A stretch of DNA of 64,000 nt from Colletes latitarsis. Its lineage: Eukaryota > Arthropoda > Insecta > Hymenoptera > Colletidae. The notes beneath the pieces are model-generated. The model had not been told where the DNA came from, did no database searches, and saw nothing but the letters and a program-made list of their open reading frames with translations. Numbering within the stretch: position 1 is the stretch's first letter; every line of letters starts with the position of its first letter. Below, one piece after another: positions 26,927 to 39,497 of this stretch. Both the position numbers and the translations under genes were made by a program. Where the stretch lies: positions 8,184,001-8,248,000 of the forward strand of contig NW_027488370.1 in assembly GCF_051014445.1 (NCBI RefSeq), read 5' to 3'.

Positions 26927-27809
26927 TGCTCTCATCAGGCTCATACTTTCGCATATTTCTCATACTTCACGGCTAGATCCGGGGCTGTTTCTGGATTGTA
27001 TCACGTAGTAATGTGGTACCACGCTGAAACAGTCAATTAAACCTGGTTTCGTTGAATCATTTTAGAGGATAACGCTAGTTAGGTCTGGGATAGGTCTGGG
27101 ATTTGCCCTCAGCAGGCTCATACTTTCGCGTTTTTCACATACTTGTTGAACAGATCCTGGGTTTTTTCTGGTTTGCGTCACGTAGTAGTGCGGTACCACA
27201 CTGAAACAGTCGATTAAACCAGGTTTCGTTCAATATTTTTGAGGATAATGCATGTTAGGTCTAGGTTAGGCCGGGGATTTTCACTCATCAGACTCATACT
27301 TTCGCATTCTTCACATACTTATTGAACGGATCCTGGGTTTTTACTGGATTGGACCACGTAGTAATGTGGCACCACACTGAAACAGTCAATTAAACCTGGT
27401 TTCGATCAATATTTTTGAGGATAATGCATGTTAGGTCTAGGTTAGGCCTGGGATTTTCACTCATCAGACTCATACTTTCGCATTCTTCACATACTTGTGA
27501 AAGGATTCTGGGTTTTTTCTGGTTTGTATCACGTAGTAATGTGGGACCACACTGAAACAATCAATTAAACCTGGTCATGATAAATATTTTAGAGGATAAC
27601 GCATGTTAGGTCTGTGTTAGGTCTAGTATTTGCCCTCGTCAGGCTCATACTTTCGCATATTTCTCATACTTCATGCCTAGATCCTGGGCTATTTCTGGAT
27701 TGGATCACGTAGTAATGTGGTACCACACTGAAACAGTCAATTAAACCTGGTTTTGATCAATATTTTAGAGAATAATTCATGTTATGTCTAGGTTAGTTCT
27801 GGGATTTGC

Positions 27810-28862
27810 TCTCATCAGGCTCATACTTTCGCGTTTTTCACATACTTGTTGAACTGACACTGGGTTTTTTCTGGTTTGGATCACGTAGCAATGTGGTACC
27901 ACACTGAATCATTCGATTAAACCTGGTTTCGATCAATATTTTAGAGGATAACGCATGTTAGGTCTGGGTTAGGTCTAGGATTTGCCCTCGTCACGCTCAT
28001 ACTTTCGCATATTTCTCATACTTCATGCCTAGATCCTGGGCTATTTCTGGATTGGATCACGTAGTAACGTGGTACCACGCTGAAACTGTCAATTAAACCT
28101 GGTTTGGATCAATATTTTATAGGATAACGCAAGTTAGGTCTGGGATAGGTCTGGGATTTGCCCTCATCAGGCTCATACTTTCGCGTTTTTCACATACTTG
28201 TTGAACAGATCCTGCGTTTTTTCTGGTTTGGGTCACGTAGTAATGTGGTACCACACTGAAACAGTCGATTAAACCAGGTTTCGATCAATATTTTTGAGGA
28301 TAATGCATGTTAGGTCTAGGTTAGGCCTGGGATTTTCACTCATCAGACTCATACTTTCGCATTCTTCACATACTTGTTGAACGGATCCTGGGTTTTTTCT
28401 GGTTTGGATCACGTAGTAATGTGGTACCACACTGAAACAGTCGATTAAACCAGGTTTCGATCAATATTTTAGAGGACAACGCATGTTAGGTCTAGGTTAG
28501 GCCTGGGATTTGCCTTCATCAGGGTCATTCTTTCGCATATTTCTCATACTTCATGGCTAGATCCTGGGCTGTTTCTGGATTGGATCACGTAGTAATGTGG
28601 TACCACACTGAAACAGTCAATTAAACCTGGTTTTGATCAGTATTTTAGAGAATAATTCATGTTAGGTCTAGGTTAGGTCTGGGATTTGCTCTCATCAGGC
28701 TCATACCTTCGCATATTTCTCATACTTCATGGCTAGATCCCGGGCTGTTTCTGGATTGTATCACGTAGTAATGTGGTACCACGCTGAAACAGTCAATTGA
28801 ACCTGGTTTCGTTCAATATTTTAGAGGATAACGCAAGTTAGGTCTGGGATAGGTCTGGGATT
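27810..28862. repeat. Mosaic block M4, copy 1 (29-monomer spacing)
   Basis: Matches 32915-33967 at an offset of 5105 bp. Shared private markers are GAATCATTCGATTAAACC, CCTCGTCACGCTCATAC, GTAGTAACGTGGTACC and TTTTATAGGATAACGC. The right junction lies within GGGATT: here TTCACTCATCAG follows, in the other copy TGCCCTCAGCAG. Confidence 0.8.
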
Positions 28863-29700
28863 TTCACTCATCAGACTCATACTTTCGCATTCTTCACATA
28901 CTTGTTGAACGGATCCTGGGTTTTTTCTGGTTTGGATCACGTAGTAATGTGGTACCACACTGAAACGGTTAATTAAACCTGGTTTCGATCAATATTTTTG
29001 AGGATAACGCATGTTAGGTCTAGGTTAGGCCGGGGATTTTCACTCATCAGACTCATACTTTCGCAGTTTTAACATACATGTTGGCCTGATCGAGGGTTTT
29101 TTCTGCTTTGGATCACGTAGTGAAGTGGTACCACACTGAAGCAGTCCATTAAACCTGGTTTCGATCAATATTTTAGAGGATAACGCATGTTAGGTTTGGG
29201 TTACGTCTAGGATTTGCCCTCATCAGGCTCATACTTTCGCATATTTCTCATACTTCATGGCTAGATCCTGGGCTGTTTCTGGATTGTATCACGTAGTAAT
29301 GTGGTACCACGCTGAAACAGTCAATTAATCCTGGTTTCGATCAATATTTTTGAGGATAACGCATGTTAGGTCCAGGTTAGGTCTGGGATTTTCACTCATC
29401 AGACACATACTTTCGCATTCTTCACATACTTGTTGAACGGATCCTGGGTTTTTTCTGGTTTGGATCACGCAGTAATGTGGGACCACACTGAAACAATCAA
29501 TTAAACCTGGTCTTGATAAATATTTTAGAGGATAACGCAAGTTTGGTCTGGGATAGGTCTGGGATTTGCCCTCATCAGGCTCATACTTTCGCGTTTTTCA
29601 CATACTTCATGGCTAGATCCTGGGCTGTTTCTGGATTGTATCACGTAGTAATGTGGTACCACGCTGAAACAGTCAATTAAACCTGGTTTCGATCAATATT

Positions 29701-31085
29701 TTAGAGGATAACGCAAGTTTGGTCTGGGATAGGTCTGGGATTCGCCCTCATCAGGCTCATACTTTCGCGTTTTTCACATACTTGTTGAACTGATCCTGGG
29801 TTTTTTCTGGTTTGGATCACGTAGTTATGTGGGACCACACTGAAACAATCAATTAAACCTGGTCTTGATAAATATTTTAGAGGATAACGCAAGTTTGGTC
29901 TGGGATAGGTCTGGGATTTGCCCTCATCAGGCTCATACTTTCGCGTTTTTCACATACTTGTTGAACTGATCCTGGGTTTTTTCTGGTTTGGATCACGTAG
30001 TAATGTGGGACCACACTGAAACAATCAATTAAACCTGGTCTTGATAAATATTTTAGAGGATAACGCAAGTTTGGTCTGGGATAGGTCTGGGATTTGCCCT
30101 CATCAGGCTCATACTTTCGCGTTTTTCACATACTTGTTGAACGAATCCTGGGTTTTTTCTGGTTTGGATCACGTAGTAATGTGGTACCACGCTGAAACAG
30201 TCAATTAAACCTGGTTCCGATCAATATTTTAGAGGATAACGCAAGTTTGGTCTGGGATAGGTCTGGGATTCGCCCTCATCAGGCTCATACTTTCGCGTTT
30301 TTCACATACTTGCTGAACTGATCCTGGGTTTTTTCTGGTTTGGATCACGTAGTAATGTGGGACCACACTGAAACAATCAATTAAACCTGGTCTTGATAAA
30401 TATTTTAGAGGATAACGCAAGTTTGGTCTGGGATAGGTCTGGGATTTGCCCTCATCAGGCTCATACTTTCGCGTTTTTCACATACTTGTTGAACGGATCC
30501 TGGGTTTTTTCTGGTTTGGATCACGTAGTAATGTGGGACCACACTGAAACAATCAATTAAACCTGGTCTTGATAAATATTTTAGAGGATAACGCAAGTTT
30601 GGTCTGGGATAGGTCTGGGATTTGCCCTCATCAGGCTCATACTTTCGCGTTTTTCACATACTTGTTGAACGGATCCTGGGTTTTTTCTGGTTTGGATCAC
30701 GTAGTAATGTGGTACCACGCTGAAACAGTCAATTAAACCTGGTTCCGATCAATATTTTAGAGGATAACGCAAGTTTGGTCTGGGATAGGTCTGGGATTCG
30801 CCCTCATCAGGCTCATACTTTCGCGTTTTTCACATACTTGCTGAACTGATCCTGGGTTTTTTCTGGTTTGGATCACGTAGTAATGTGGGACCACACTGAA
30901 ACAATCAATTAAACCTGGTCTTGATAAATATTTTAGAGGATAACGCAAGTTTGGTCTGGGATAGGTCTGGGATTTGCCCTCATCAGGCTCATACTTTCGC
31001 GTTTTTCACATACTTGTTGAACGGATCCTGGGTTTTTTCTGGTTTGGATCACGTAGTAATGTGGGACCACACTGAAACAGTCAAT
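29701..31085. repeat. Trimer HOR, 528 bp unit, about 2.6 copies
   Basis: Units lie at 29701-30228, 30229-30756 and 30757 to about 31085, each of three G-class monomers. Private markers repeat at exactly 528 bp: CACTTGCTGAACTG-type variants (CTTGCTGAACTG near 30309 and 30837) and GGTTCCGATC (near 30213 and 30741). All monomers carry AAGTTTGGTCTGGG. Monomers are almost identical, so this is a recent local expansion. It ends at CCTGATTTTGATC, where mosaic array resumes. Confidence 0.85.
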
Positions 31086-32009
31086 TAAACCTGATTTTGA
31101 TCAATATTTTAGAGAATAGTTCATGTTAGGTCTAGGTTAGGTCTGGGATTTGCTCTCATCAGGCTCATACTTTCACATATTTCTCATACTTCACGGCTAG
31201 ATCCGGGGCTGTTTCTGGATTGTATCACGCAGTAATGTGGTACCACGCTGAAACAGTCAATTAAACCTGGTTTCGTTGAATCATTTTAGAGGATAACGCT
31301 AGTTAGGTCTGGGATAGGTCTGGGATTTGCCCTCAGCAGGCTCATACTTTCGCGTTTTTCACATACTTGTTGAACAGATCCTGGGTTTTTTCTGGTTTGC
31401 GTCACGTAGTAGTGCGGTACCACACTGAAACAGTCGATTAAACCAGGTTTCGTTCAATATTTTTGAGGATAATGCATGTTAGGTCTAGGTTAGGCCGGGG
31501 ATTTTCACTCATCAGACTCATACTTTCGCATTCTTCACATACTTATTGAACGGATCCTGGGTTTTTACTGGTTTGCGTCACGTAGTAGTGCGGTACCACA
31601 CTGAAACAGTCAATTAAACCTGGTTTCGATCAATATTTTTGAGGATAATGCATGTTAGGTCTATGTTAGGCCTGGGATTTTCACTCATCAGACTCATACT
31701 TTCGCATTCTTCACATACTTGTGAAAGGATTCTGGGTTTTTTCTGGTTTGTATCACGTAGTAATGTGGGACCACACTGAAACAATCAATTAAACCTGGTC
31801 ATGATAAATATTTTAGAGGATAACGCATGTTAGGTCTGTGTTAGGTCTAGTATTTGCCCTCGTCAGGCTCATACGTTCGCACACTTCACATACTCGTTGA
31901 ACAGATCCTGGGTTATTTTCTGGTTTGGATTACATAGTAATGGGGTACCACACTGAAACAGTCGATTAAACCAGGTTTCGATCAATATTTTTGAGGATAA
32001 CGCATGTTA

Positions 32010-32345
32010 GGTCTAGGTTAGGCCTGGGATTTTCACTCATCAGACTCATACTTTCGCATTCTTCACATACTTGTTGAACGGATCCTGGGTTTTTACTGGA
32101 TTGGATCACGTAGTAATGTGGTACCACACTGAAACAGTCAATTAAACCTGGTTTCGATCAATATTTTAGAGGATAACGCAAGTTAGGTCTGGGATAGGTC
32201 TGGGATTTGCCCTCATCAGGCTCATATTTTCGCGTTTTTCACATACTTGTTGAACAGGTCCTGGTTTTTTTCTAGTTTGGATCACGTAGTAGTGTGGTAC
32301 CACACTGAAACAGTCCATTAAACCTGGTTTGGATCAATATTTTAG
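32010..32345. repeat. Block with CATATTTTCGCG marker, copy 1 of 3
   Basis: This two-monomer block recurs at about 34298-34633, offset 2288 bp (13 x 176). Its second half recurs again near 35880-36045. The private markers are CATATTTTCGCG, GAACAGGTCCTGG and a seven-T run before CTAGTTTGG. Confidence 0.72.
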
Positions 32346-32914
32346 AGGATAACGCATGTTAGGTCTAGGTTACGTCTGGGATTTTCACTCATCAGGCTCA
32401 TACTTTCGCGTTTTTCACATACTTGTTGAACAGATCCTGAGTTTTTTCTGGTTTGGGTCGCGCAGTAATGTGGTACCACACTGAAACAGTCGATTAAACC
32501 AGGTTGCGATCAATATTTTTGAGGATAACGCATGTTAGGTCTAGGTTAGGCCAGGGATTTTCACTCATCAGACTCATACTTTCGCATTCTTCACATACTT
32601 GTTGAACGGATCCTGGGTTTTTTCTGGTTTGGATCACGTAGTAATGTGGGACCACGCTGAACCAATCAATTAAACCTGGTTTCGATCAATATTTTAGAGA
32701 GTAATTCATGTTAGGCCTAGGTTAGGTCTAGGATTTGCCCTCATCAGGCTCATGCTTTCGCATATTTCTCATACTTCATGGCTAGAACCTGGGCTGTTTC
32801 TGGATTGTATCACGTAGTAATGTGGTACCACGCTGAAACAGACAATTAAACCTGGTTTTGATCAATATTTTAGAGGATAACGCAAGTTAGGTCTGGGATA
32901 GGTCTGGGATTCGC

Positions 32915-33967
32915 CCTCATCAGGCTCATACTTTCGCGTTTTTCACATACTTGTTGAACTGATACTGGGTTTTTTCTGGTTTGGATCACGTAGCAATGTG
33001 GTACCACACTGAATCATTCGATTAAACCTGGTTTCGATCAATATTTTAGAGGATAACGCATGTTAGGTCTGGGTTAGGTCTAGGATTTGCCCTCGTCACG
33101 CTCATACTTTCGCATATTTCTCATACTTCATGCCTAGATCCTGGGCTATTTCTGGATTGGATTACGTAGTAACGTGGTACCACGCTGAAACTGTCAGTTA
33201 AACCTGGTTTGGATCAATATTTTATAGGATAACGCAAGTTAGGTCTGGGATAGGTCTGGGATTTGCCCTCATCAGACTCATACTTTCGCGTTTTTCACAT
33301 ACTTGTCGAACAGATCCTGGGTTTTTTCTGGTTTGGGTCACGTAGTAATGTGGTACCACACTGAAACAGTCGATTAAACCAGGTTTCGATCAATATTTTT
33401 GAGGATAATGCATGTTAGGTCTAGGTTAGGCCTGGGATTTTCACTCATCAGACTCATACTTTCGCATTCTTCACATACTTGTTGAACGGATCCTGGGTTT
33501 TTTCTGGTTTGGATCACGTAGTAATGTGGTACCACACTGAAACAGTCGATTAAACCAGGTTTCGATCAATATTTTAGAGGACAACGCATGTTAGGTCTAG
33601 GTTAGGCCTGGGATTTGCCTTCATCAGTGTCATTCTTTCGCATATTTCTCATACTTCATGGCTAGATCCTGGGCTGTTTCTGGATTGGATCACGTAGTAA
33701 TGTGGTACCACACTGAAACAGTCAATTAAACCTGGTTTTGATCAGTATTTTAGAGAATAATTCATGTTAGGTCTAGGTTAGGTCTGGGATTTGCTCTCAT
33801 CAGGCTCATACCTTCGCATATTTCTCATACTTCATGGCTAGATCCCGGGCTGTTTCTGGATTGTATCACGTAGTAATGTGGTACCACGCTGAAACAGTCA
33901 ATTGAACCTGGTTTCGTTCAATATTTTAGAGGATAACGCAAGTTAGGTCTGGGATAGGTCTGGGATT
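32915..33967. repeat. Mosaic block M4, copy 2
   Basis: Second copy of 27810-28862 with a few substitutions, for example GATACTGGG versus GACACTGGG and GGATTACG versus GGATCACG. That indicates some divergence since the duplication. Confidence 0.8.
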
Positions 33968-36900
33968 TGCCCTCAGCAGGCTCATACTTTCGCGTTTTTG
34001 ACATACTTGTTGAACAGATCCTGGGTCATTTCTGGTTTGGGTCACGTAGTAATGTGGTACCACGCTGAAGCATTCAATGAAACCTGGTCTGGAAAAATAT
34101 TTTAGAGGATAACGCATGTTAGGTCTAGGTTAGCCCTGGGATTTTCACTCATCAGACTCATACCTTCGCATTCTTCACATACTTGTTGAACGGATCCTGT
34201 GTATTTTCTGGTTTGGTTCACGTAGTAATGTGGTACCACACTGAAACATTCAATTAAACCTGGTCTTGATAAATATTTTAGAAGATAACGCATGTTAGGT
34301 CTAGGTTAGGCCTGGGATTTTCACTCATCAGACTCATACTTTCGCATTCTTCACATACTTGTTGAACGGATCCTGGGTTTTTACTGGATTGGATCACGTA
34401 GTAATGTGGTACCACACTGAAACAGTCAATTAAACCTGGTTTCGATCAATATTTTAGAGGATAACGCAAGTTAGGTCTGGGATAGGTCTGGGATTTGCCC
34501 TCATCAGGCTCATATTTTCGCGTTTTTCACATACTTGTTGAACAGGTCCTGGTTTTTTTCTAGTTTGGATCACGTAGTAGTGTGGTACCACACTGAAACA
34601 GTCCATTAAACCTGGTTTGGATCAATATTTTAGAGGGCAACGCATGTTAAGTCTAGGTTAGGCCTGGGATTTGCCTTCATCAGGGTCATACTTTCGCATA
34701 TTTCTCATTCTTCATGGCTAGATCCTGGGCTGTTTCTGGATTGGATCACGTAGTAATATGGTACCACACTGAAACAGTCAATTAAACCTGGTTTTGATCA
34801 ATATTTTAGAGAATAATTCATGTTAGGTCTAGGTTAGGTCTGGGATTTGCTCTCATCAGGTTCATACTTTCGCATATTTCTCATACTTCATGGCTAGATC
34901 CTGGGCTATTTCTGGTTTGGATCACGTAGTAATGTGGGACCACACTGAAACAGTCAATTAAACCTGGTTTTGATCAATATTTTAGAGAATAATTCATGTT
35001 AGGTCTAGGTTAGGTCTGGGATTTGCTCTCATCAGGCTCATACTTTCGCATATTTCTCATACTTCACGGCTAGATCCGGGGCTGTTTCTGGATTGTATCA
35101 CGTAGTAATGTGGTACCACGCTGAAACAGTCAATTAAACCTGGTTTCGTTGAATCATTTTAGAGGATAACCCTAGTTAGGTCTGGGATAGGTCTGGGATT
35201 TGCCCTCAGCAGGCTCATACTTTCGCGTTTTTCACATACTTGTTGAACAGATCCTGGGTTTTTTCTGGTTTGCGTCACGTAGTAGTGCGGTACCACACTG
35301 AAACAGTCGATTAAACCAGGTTTCGTTCAATATTTTTGAGGATAATGCATGTTAGGTCTAGGTTAGGCCGGGGATTTTCACTCATCAGACTCATACTTTC
35401 GCATTCTTCACATACTTATTGAACGGATCCTGGGTTTTTACTGGATTGGATCACGTAGTAATGTGGCACCACACTGAAACAGTCAATTAAACCTGGTTTC
35501 GATCAATATATTAGAGAATAATTCATGTTAGGTCTAGGTTAGGTCTGGGATTTGCTCTCATCAGGCTCATTCTTTCGCATATTTCTCATACTTGGTGGCT
35601 AGATCCAGGCCTTTTTCTGGATTGCATCACGTAGTAATGAAGTACAACACTGAAACAGTCAATTAAACCTGGTTTCCATCAATATTTTAGAGGACAACGC
35701 AAGTTAGGTCTGGGATAGGTCTAGGATTCGCCCTCATCAGGCTCATACTTTCGCGTTTTTCACATACTTGTTGAACTGATCCTTGGTTTTTTCTGGTTTG
35801 GATCACGTAGTAGTGTGGTACCACACTGAAACAGTCCATTAAACCTGGTTTCGATCACTATTTTAGAGGATAACGCAAGTTAGGTCTGGGATAGGTCTGG
35901 GATTTGCCCTCATCAGGCTCATATTTTCGCGTTTTTCACATACTTGTTGAACAGGTCCTGGTTTTTTTCTGGTTTGGATCACGTAGTAGTGTGGTACCAC
36001 ACTGAAACAGTCCATTAAACCTGGTTTGGATCAATATTTTAGAGGATAACGCATGTTAGGTCTAGGTTACGTCTGGGATTTTCACTCATCAGGCTCATAC
36101 TTTCGCGTTTTTCACATACTTGTTGAACAGATCCTGAGTTTTTTCTGGTTTGGGTCGCGCAGTAATGTGGTACCACACTGAACCAATCAATTAAACCTGG
36201 TTTCGATCAATATTTTAGAGAATAATTCATGTTAGGCCTAGGTTAGGTCTAGGATTTGCCCTCATCAAGCTCATACTTTCGCATATTTCTCATACTTCAT
36301 GGCTAGATCCTGGGCTGTTTCTGGATTGTATCACGTAGTAATGTGGTACCACGCTGAAACAGTCAATTAAACCTGGTTTTGATCAATATTTTAGAGGATA
36401 ACGCAAGTTAGGTCTGGGATAGGTCTGGGATTCGCCCTCATCAGGCTCATACTTTCGCGTTTTTCACATACTTGTTGAACAGATCCTGGGTTTTTTCTGG
36501 TTTGGGTCACGTAGTAATGTGGTACCACACTGAAACAGTCGATTAAACCAGGTTTCGATCAATATTTTAGAGGACAACGCATGTTAGGTCTGGGTCAGTT
36601 CTAGGATTTGCCCTCGTCAGGCTCATACTTTCGCATATTTCTCGTACTTCATGGCTAGATCCTGGGCTATTTCTGGTTTGGATCTCGTAGTAATGTGGTA
36701 CCACACTGAAACTGTCAATTAAACCTGGTTTGGGTCAATATTTTAGAGGATAACGCAAGTTAGGTCTGGGATAGGTCTGGGATTTGCCCTCAGCAGGCTC
36801 ATACTTTCGCGTTTTTCACATACATGTTGAACAGATCCTGGATTTCTTCTGGTTTGGATCACGTAGTAATGTGGTACAACACTGAAACAGTCCATTAAAC

Positions 36901-39224
36901 CTGGTTTCCATCAATATTTTAGAGGACAACGCATGTTAAGTCTAGGTTAGGCCTGGGATTTGCCTTCATCAGGGTCATACTTTCGCATATTTCTCATTCT
37001 TCATGGCTAGATCCTGGGCTGTTTCTGGATTGGATCAGGTAGTAATATGGTACCACACTGAAACAGTCAATTAAACCTGGTTTTGATCAATATTTTAGAG
37101 AATAATTCATGTTAGGTCTAGGTTAGGTCTGGGATTTGCTCTCATCAGGCTCATACTTTCGCATATTTCTCATACTTCATGGCTAGATCCTGGGCTATTT
37201 CTGGTTTGGATCACGTAGTAATGTGGTACCACACAGAAACAGTCAATTAAACCTGGTTTGGATCAATATTTTAGAGGATAACGCAAGTTAGGTCTGGGAT
37301 AGGTCTGGGATTCGCCCTCATCAGGCTCATACTTTCGCGTTTTTCACATACTTGTTGAACAGATCCTGGGTTTTTTCTGCTTTGGGTCACGTAGTAATGT
37401 GGGACCACACTGAAACAGTCGACTAAACCAAGTTTCGATCAATATTTTTGGGGATAATGCATATTAGGTCTAGGTTAGGCCTGGGATTTTCACTCATCAG
37501 ACTCATACTTTCGCATTCTTCACATACTTATTGAACGGATCCTGGGTTTTTACTGGATTGGATCACGTAGTAATGTGGCACCACACTGAAACAGTCAATT
37601 AAACCTGGTTTCGATCAATATTTTAGAGGATAACGCAAGTTAGGTCTAGGTTAGGTCTGGGATTTTCACTCATCAGACTCATACTTTCGCATTCTTCACA
37701 TACTTGTTCAACGGATCCTGTTTTTTTTCTGGTTTGGATCACGTAGTAATGTGGTACCACACTGAAACAGTCGACTAAACCTGGTTTCGATTAATATTTT
37801 TGAGGATAACGCATGTTAGGTCTGGGATGGTTTTGGGATTTGCCCTCATCAGGCTCATACTTTCGCAGCTTTAACATGCATGTTGACCTGATCGAGGGTT
37901 TTTTCTGCTTTGGATCACGTAGTAAAGTGGTACCACACTAAAACAGTCAATCAAACCTGGTTTCGATCAATATTTTAGAGGATAACGAAAGTTATGTCTA
38001 GTTTAGGCCTGGGATTTGCTCTCATCAGACTCATACTTTCGCATACTTCACATACCTGTTGAACAGATCCTGGGTTTTTTTCTGGTTTGCATCACGCAGT
38101 AATGTGGTACCACACTGAAACAGTCGATTAAACCTGGTTTCGATCAATATTTTTGTGGATAACGCATGTTAGGTCTAGGTTAGGCCGAGGATTTTCACAC
38201 ATCAGACTCATACTTTCGCATTCTTCACATACTTGTTGAACGGATCCTGGGTTTTTACTGGTTTGGGTCATGTAGTAATGTGGTACCACACTGAAACAGT
38301 CAATTAAACCTGGTTTCGATCAATATATTAGAGAATAATTCATGTTAGGTCTAGGTTAGGTCTGGGATTTGCTCTGATGAGGCTCATTCTTTCGCATATT
38401 TCTCATACTTCTTGGCTAGATCCTGGGCTGTTTCTGGATTGCATCCAGTACTAATGAAGTACAACACTGAAACAGTCAAATAAACCTGGTTTCCATCAAT
38501 ATTTTAGAGGATAACGCATGTTAGGTCTAGGTTAGGTCTGGGATTTTCACTCATCAGACTAATACTTTCGCATTCTTCACATACTTGTTGAACGGATCCT
38601 GGGTTTTTTCTGGTTTGGATCACGTAGTAATGTGGGACCACACTGAAACAATCAATTAAACCTGGTCTTGATAAATATTTTAGAGGATAACGCATGTTAG
38701 GTCTGGGATAGGTCTGGGATTTGCCCTCATCAGACTCATACTTTCGCACACTTCACATACTCGTTGAACAGATCCTGGGTTATTTTCTGGTTTGGATCAC
38801 ATAGTAATGAGGTACCACACTGAAACAGTCGATTAAACCAGGTTTCGATCAATATTTTTGAGGATAACGCATGTTAGGTCTAGGTTAGGCCTGGGATTTG
38901 CCTTCATCAGACTCATACTTTCGCATTCTTCACATACTTATTGAACGGATCCTGGGTTTTTACTGGATTGGATCACGTAGTAATGTGGCACCACACTGAA
39001 ACAGTCAATTAAACCTGGTTTCGATCAATATTTTAGAGGATAACGCAAGTTAGGTCTAGGTTAGGTCTGGGATTTTCACTCATCAGACTCATACTTTCGC
39101 ATTCTTCACATACTTGTTCAACGGATCCTGTTTTTTTTCTGGTTTGGATCACGTAGTAATGTGGTACCACACAGAAACAGTCAATTAAACCTGGTTTAGA
39201 TCAATATTTTAGAGGATAACGCAA

Positions 39225-39238
39225 GTTAGGTCTGGGAT
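39225..39238 (+). repeat. 5' target-site duplication, copy A
   Basis: GTTAGGTCTGGGAT, identical to 39484-39497 on the far side of the poly(A) tail. It is ordinary satellite sequence at the TTAGG segment of a monomer. The implied bottom-strand nick is next to CTAACTT, whose terminal T residues could pair with the poly(A) RNA. Confidence 0.88.
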
Positions 39239-39250
39239 CCCGGGGGATGG

Positions 39251-39262
39251 GCGCGAAAGCGC
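39251..39262 (+). other. Small GAAA-tetraloop hairpin in the element
   Basis: GCGC-GAAA-GCGC: a 4 bp stem capped by a GNRA tetraloop, close to the 5' end of the element. It repeats in copy B at 42153-42164. Confidence 0.6.
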
Positions 39263-39263
39263 G

Positions 39264-39325
39264 GGCACGGGGAGGATACCGGAAGAATGCTTCGAGCGAT
39301 TCCCGGTATCCTCCCAAAGCGTGCC
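39264..39325 (+). other. Long two-part hairpin in the element
   Basis: GGCACG (39264-39269) pairs with CGTGCC (39320-39325). Directly inside, GGGAGGATACCGG (39270-39282) pairs perfectly with CCGGTATCCTCCC (39303-39315), with AAAG bulged on the 3' side. The apex can fold further around GAATGC-TTCG. A 19 bp stem in a 62-base segment is strong evidence that the source RNA is structured. Confidence 0.8.
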
Positions 39326-39348
39326 GAAGGGTCACCGTGGGGTTTTTA

Positions 39349-39395
39349 GTGGGTAGGTCCCGCGCCGGTCGTTGTACGGGCGCGGGGAATCCCAC
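39349..39395 (+). other. GTGGG...CCCAC stem with inner CCCGCGCC hairpin
   Basis: GTGGG (39349-39353) can pair with CCCAC (39391-39395), enclosing CCCGCGCC (39359-39366) paired with GGCGCGGG (39379-39386). The preceding GGGGTTTTTAGTGGGTA motif is the part I recall from 3' ends of arthropod non-LTR retrotransposons. In copy B the last C of the inner stem is A. Confidence 0.7.
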
Positions 39396-39399
39396 ACAC

Positions 39400-39431
39400 C
39401 CCTCCCACCTCTCCCCAAGGAGGTGGGAGGG
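39400..39431 (+). other. 12 bp perfect hairpin near the element 3' end
   Basis: CCCTCCCACCTC (39400-39411) and GAGGTGGGAGGG (39420-39431) are exact reverse complements around the loop TCCCCAAG. It lies 26 bases before the poly(A) tail and could be a recognition structure for a reverse transcriptase, by inference. Confidence 0.75.
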
Positions 39432-39483
39432 AGTCTTTCGAAGATTTTCCCCACGACAAAAAAAAAAAAAAAAAAAAAAAAAA

Positions 39484-39497
39484 GTTAGGTCTGGGAT
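39484..39497 (+). repeat. 3' target-site duplication, copy A
   Basis: GTTAGGTCTGGGAT directly after the 26-A tail, followed by AGGTCTGGGATTCG, which continues the interrupted monomer in phase. Confidence 0.88.

Larger units (their letters stand above)
39239..39483 (+). mobile_element. GC-rich, poly(A)-tailed retroposed element (SINE-like), copy A
   Basis: A 219 bp GC-rich body followed by 26 A residues (39458-39483) interrupts a satellite monomer. It is flanked by the 14 bp direct repeat GTTAGGTCTGGGAT at 39225-39238 and 39484-39497. Extending the TSD by two A residues is possible but cannot be separated from the tail. Removing the insert and one TSD restores a normal monomer. The body folds into several strong hairpins and has no coding frame of note. 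Known: poly(A) plus TSD is the mark of target-primed reverse transcription by a LINE machinery. The 3' half, GTGGGGTTTTTAGTGGGTA then a stem closing with AATCCCAC, resembles from memory 3' ends of arthropod non-LTR elements. It could be a SINE, a 5'-truncated LINE end or a retroposed structured RNA. I see no convincing pol III A and B boxes. Confidence 0.88.

Noticed and set aside
39290..39303. Possible pol III B box (TTCGA within GCTTCGAGCGATTCC) in the element
   Set aside because: Only the TTCGA core fits. The spacing to CC is wrong, and no A box lies at a suitable distance upstream, so tRNA ancestry is not supported.
39239..39325. HDV-like self-cleaving ribozyme at the element 5' end
   Set aside because: The hairpins are strong, but I could not place the nested double pseudoknot or a catalytic C in the expected position by eye. 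A covariance-model search would be needed.
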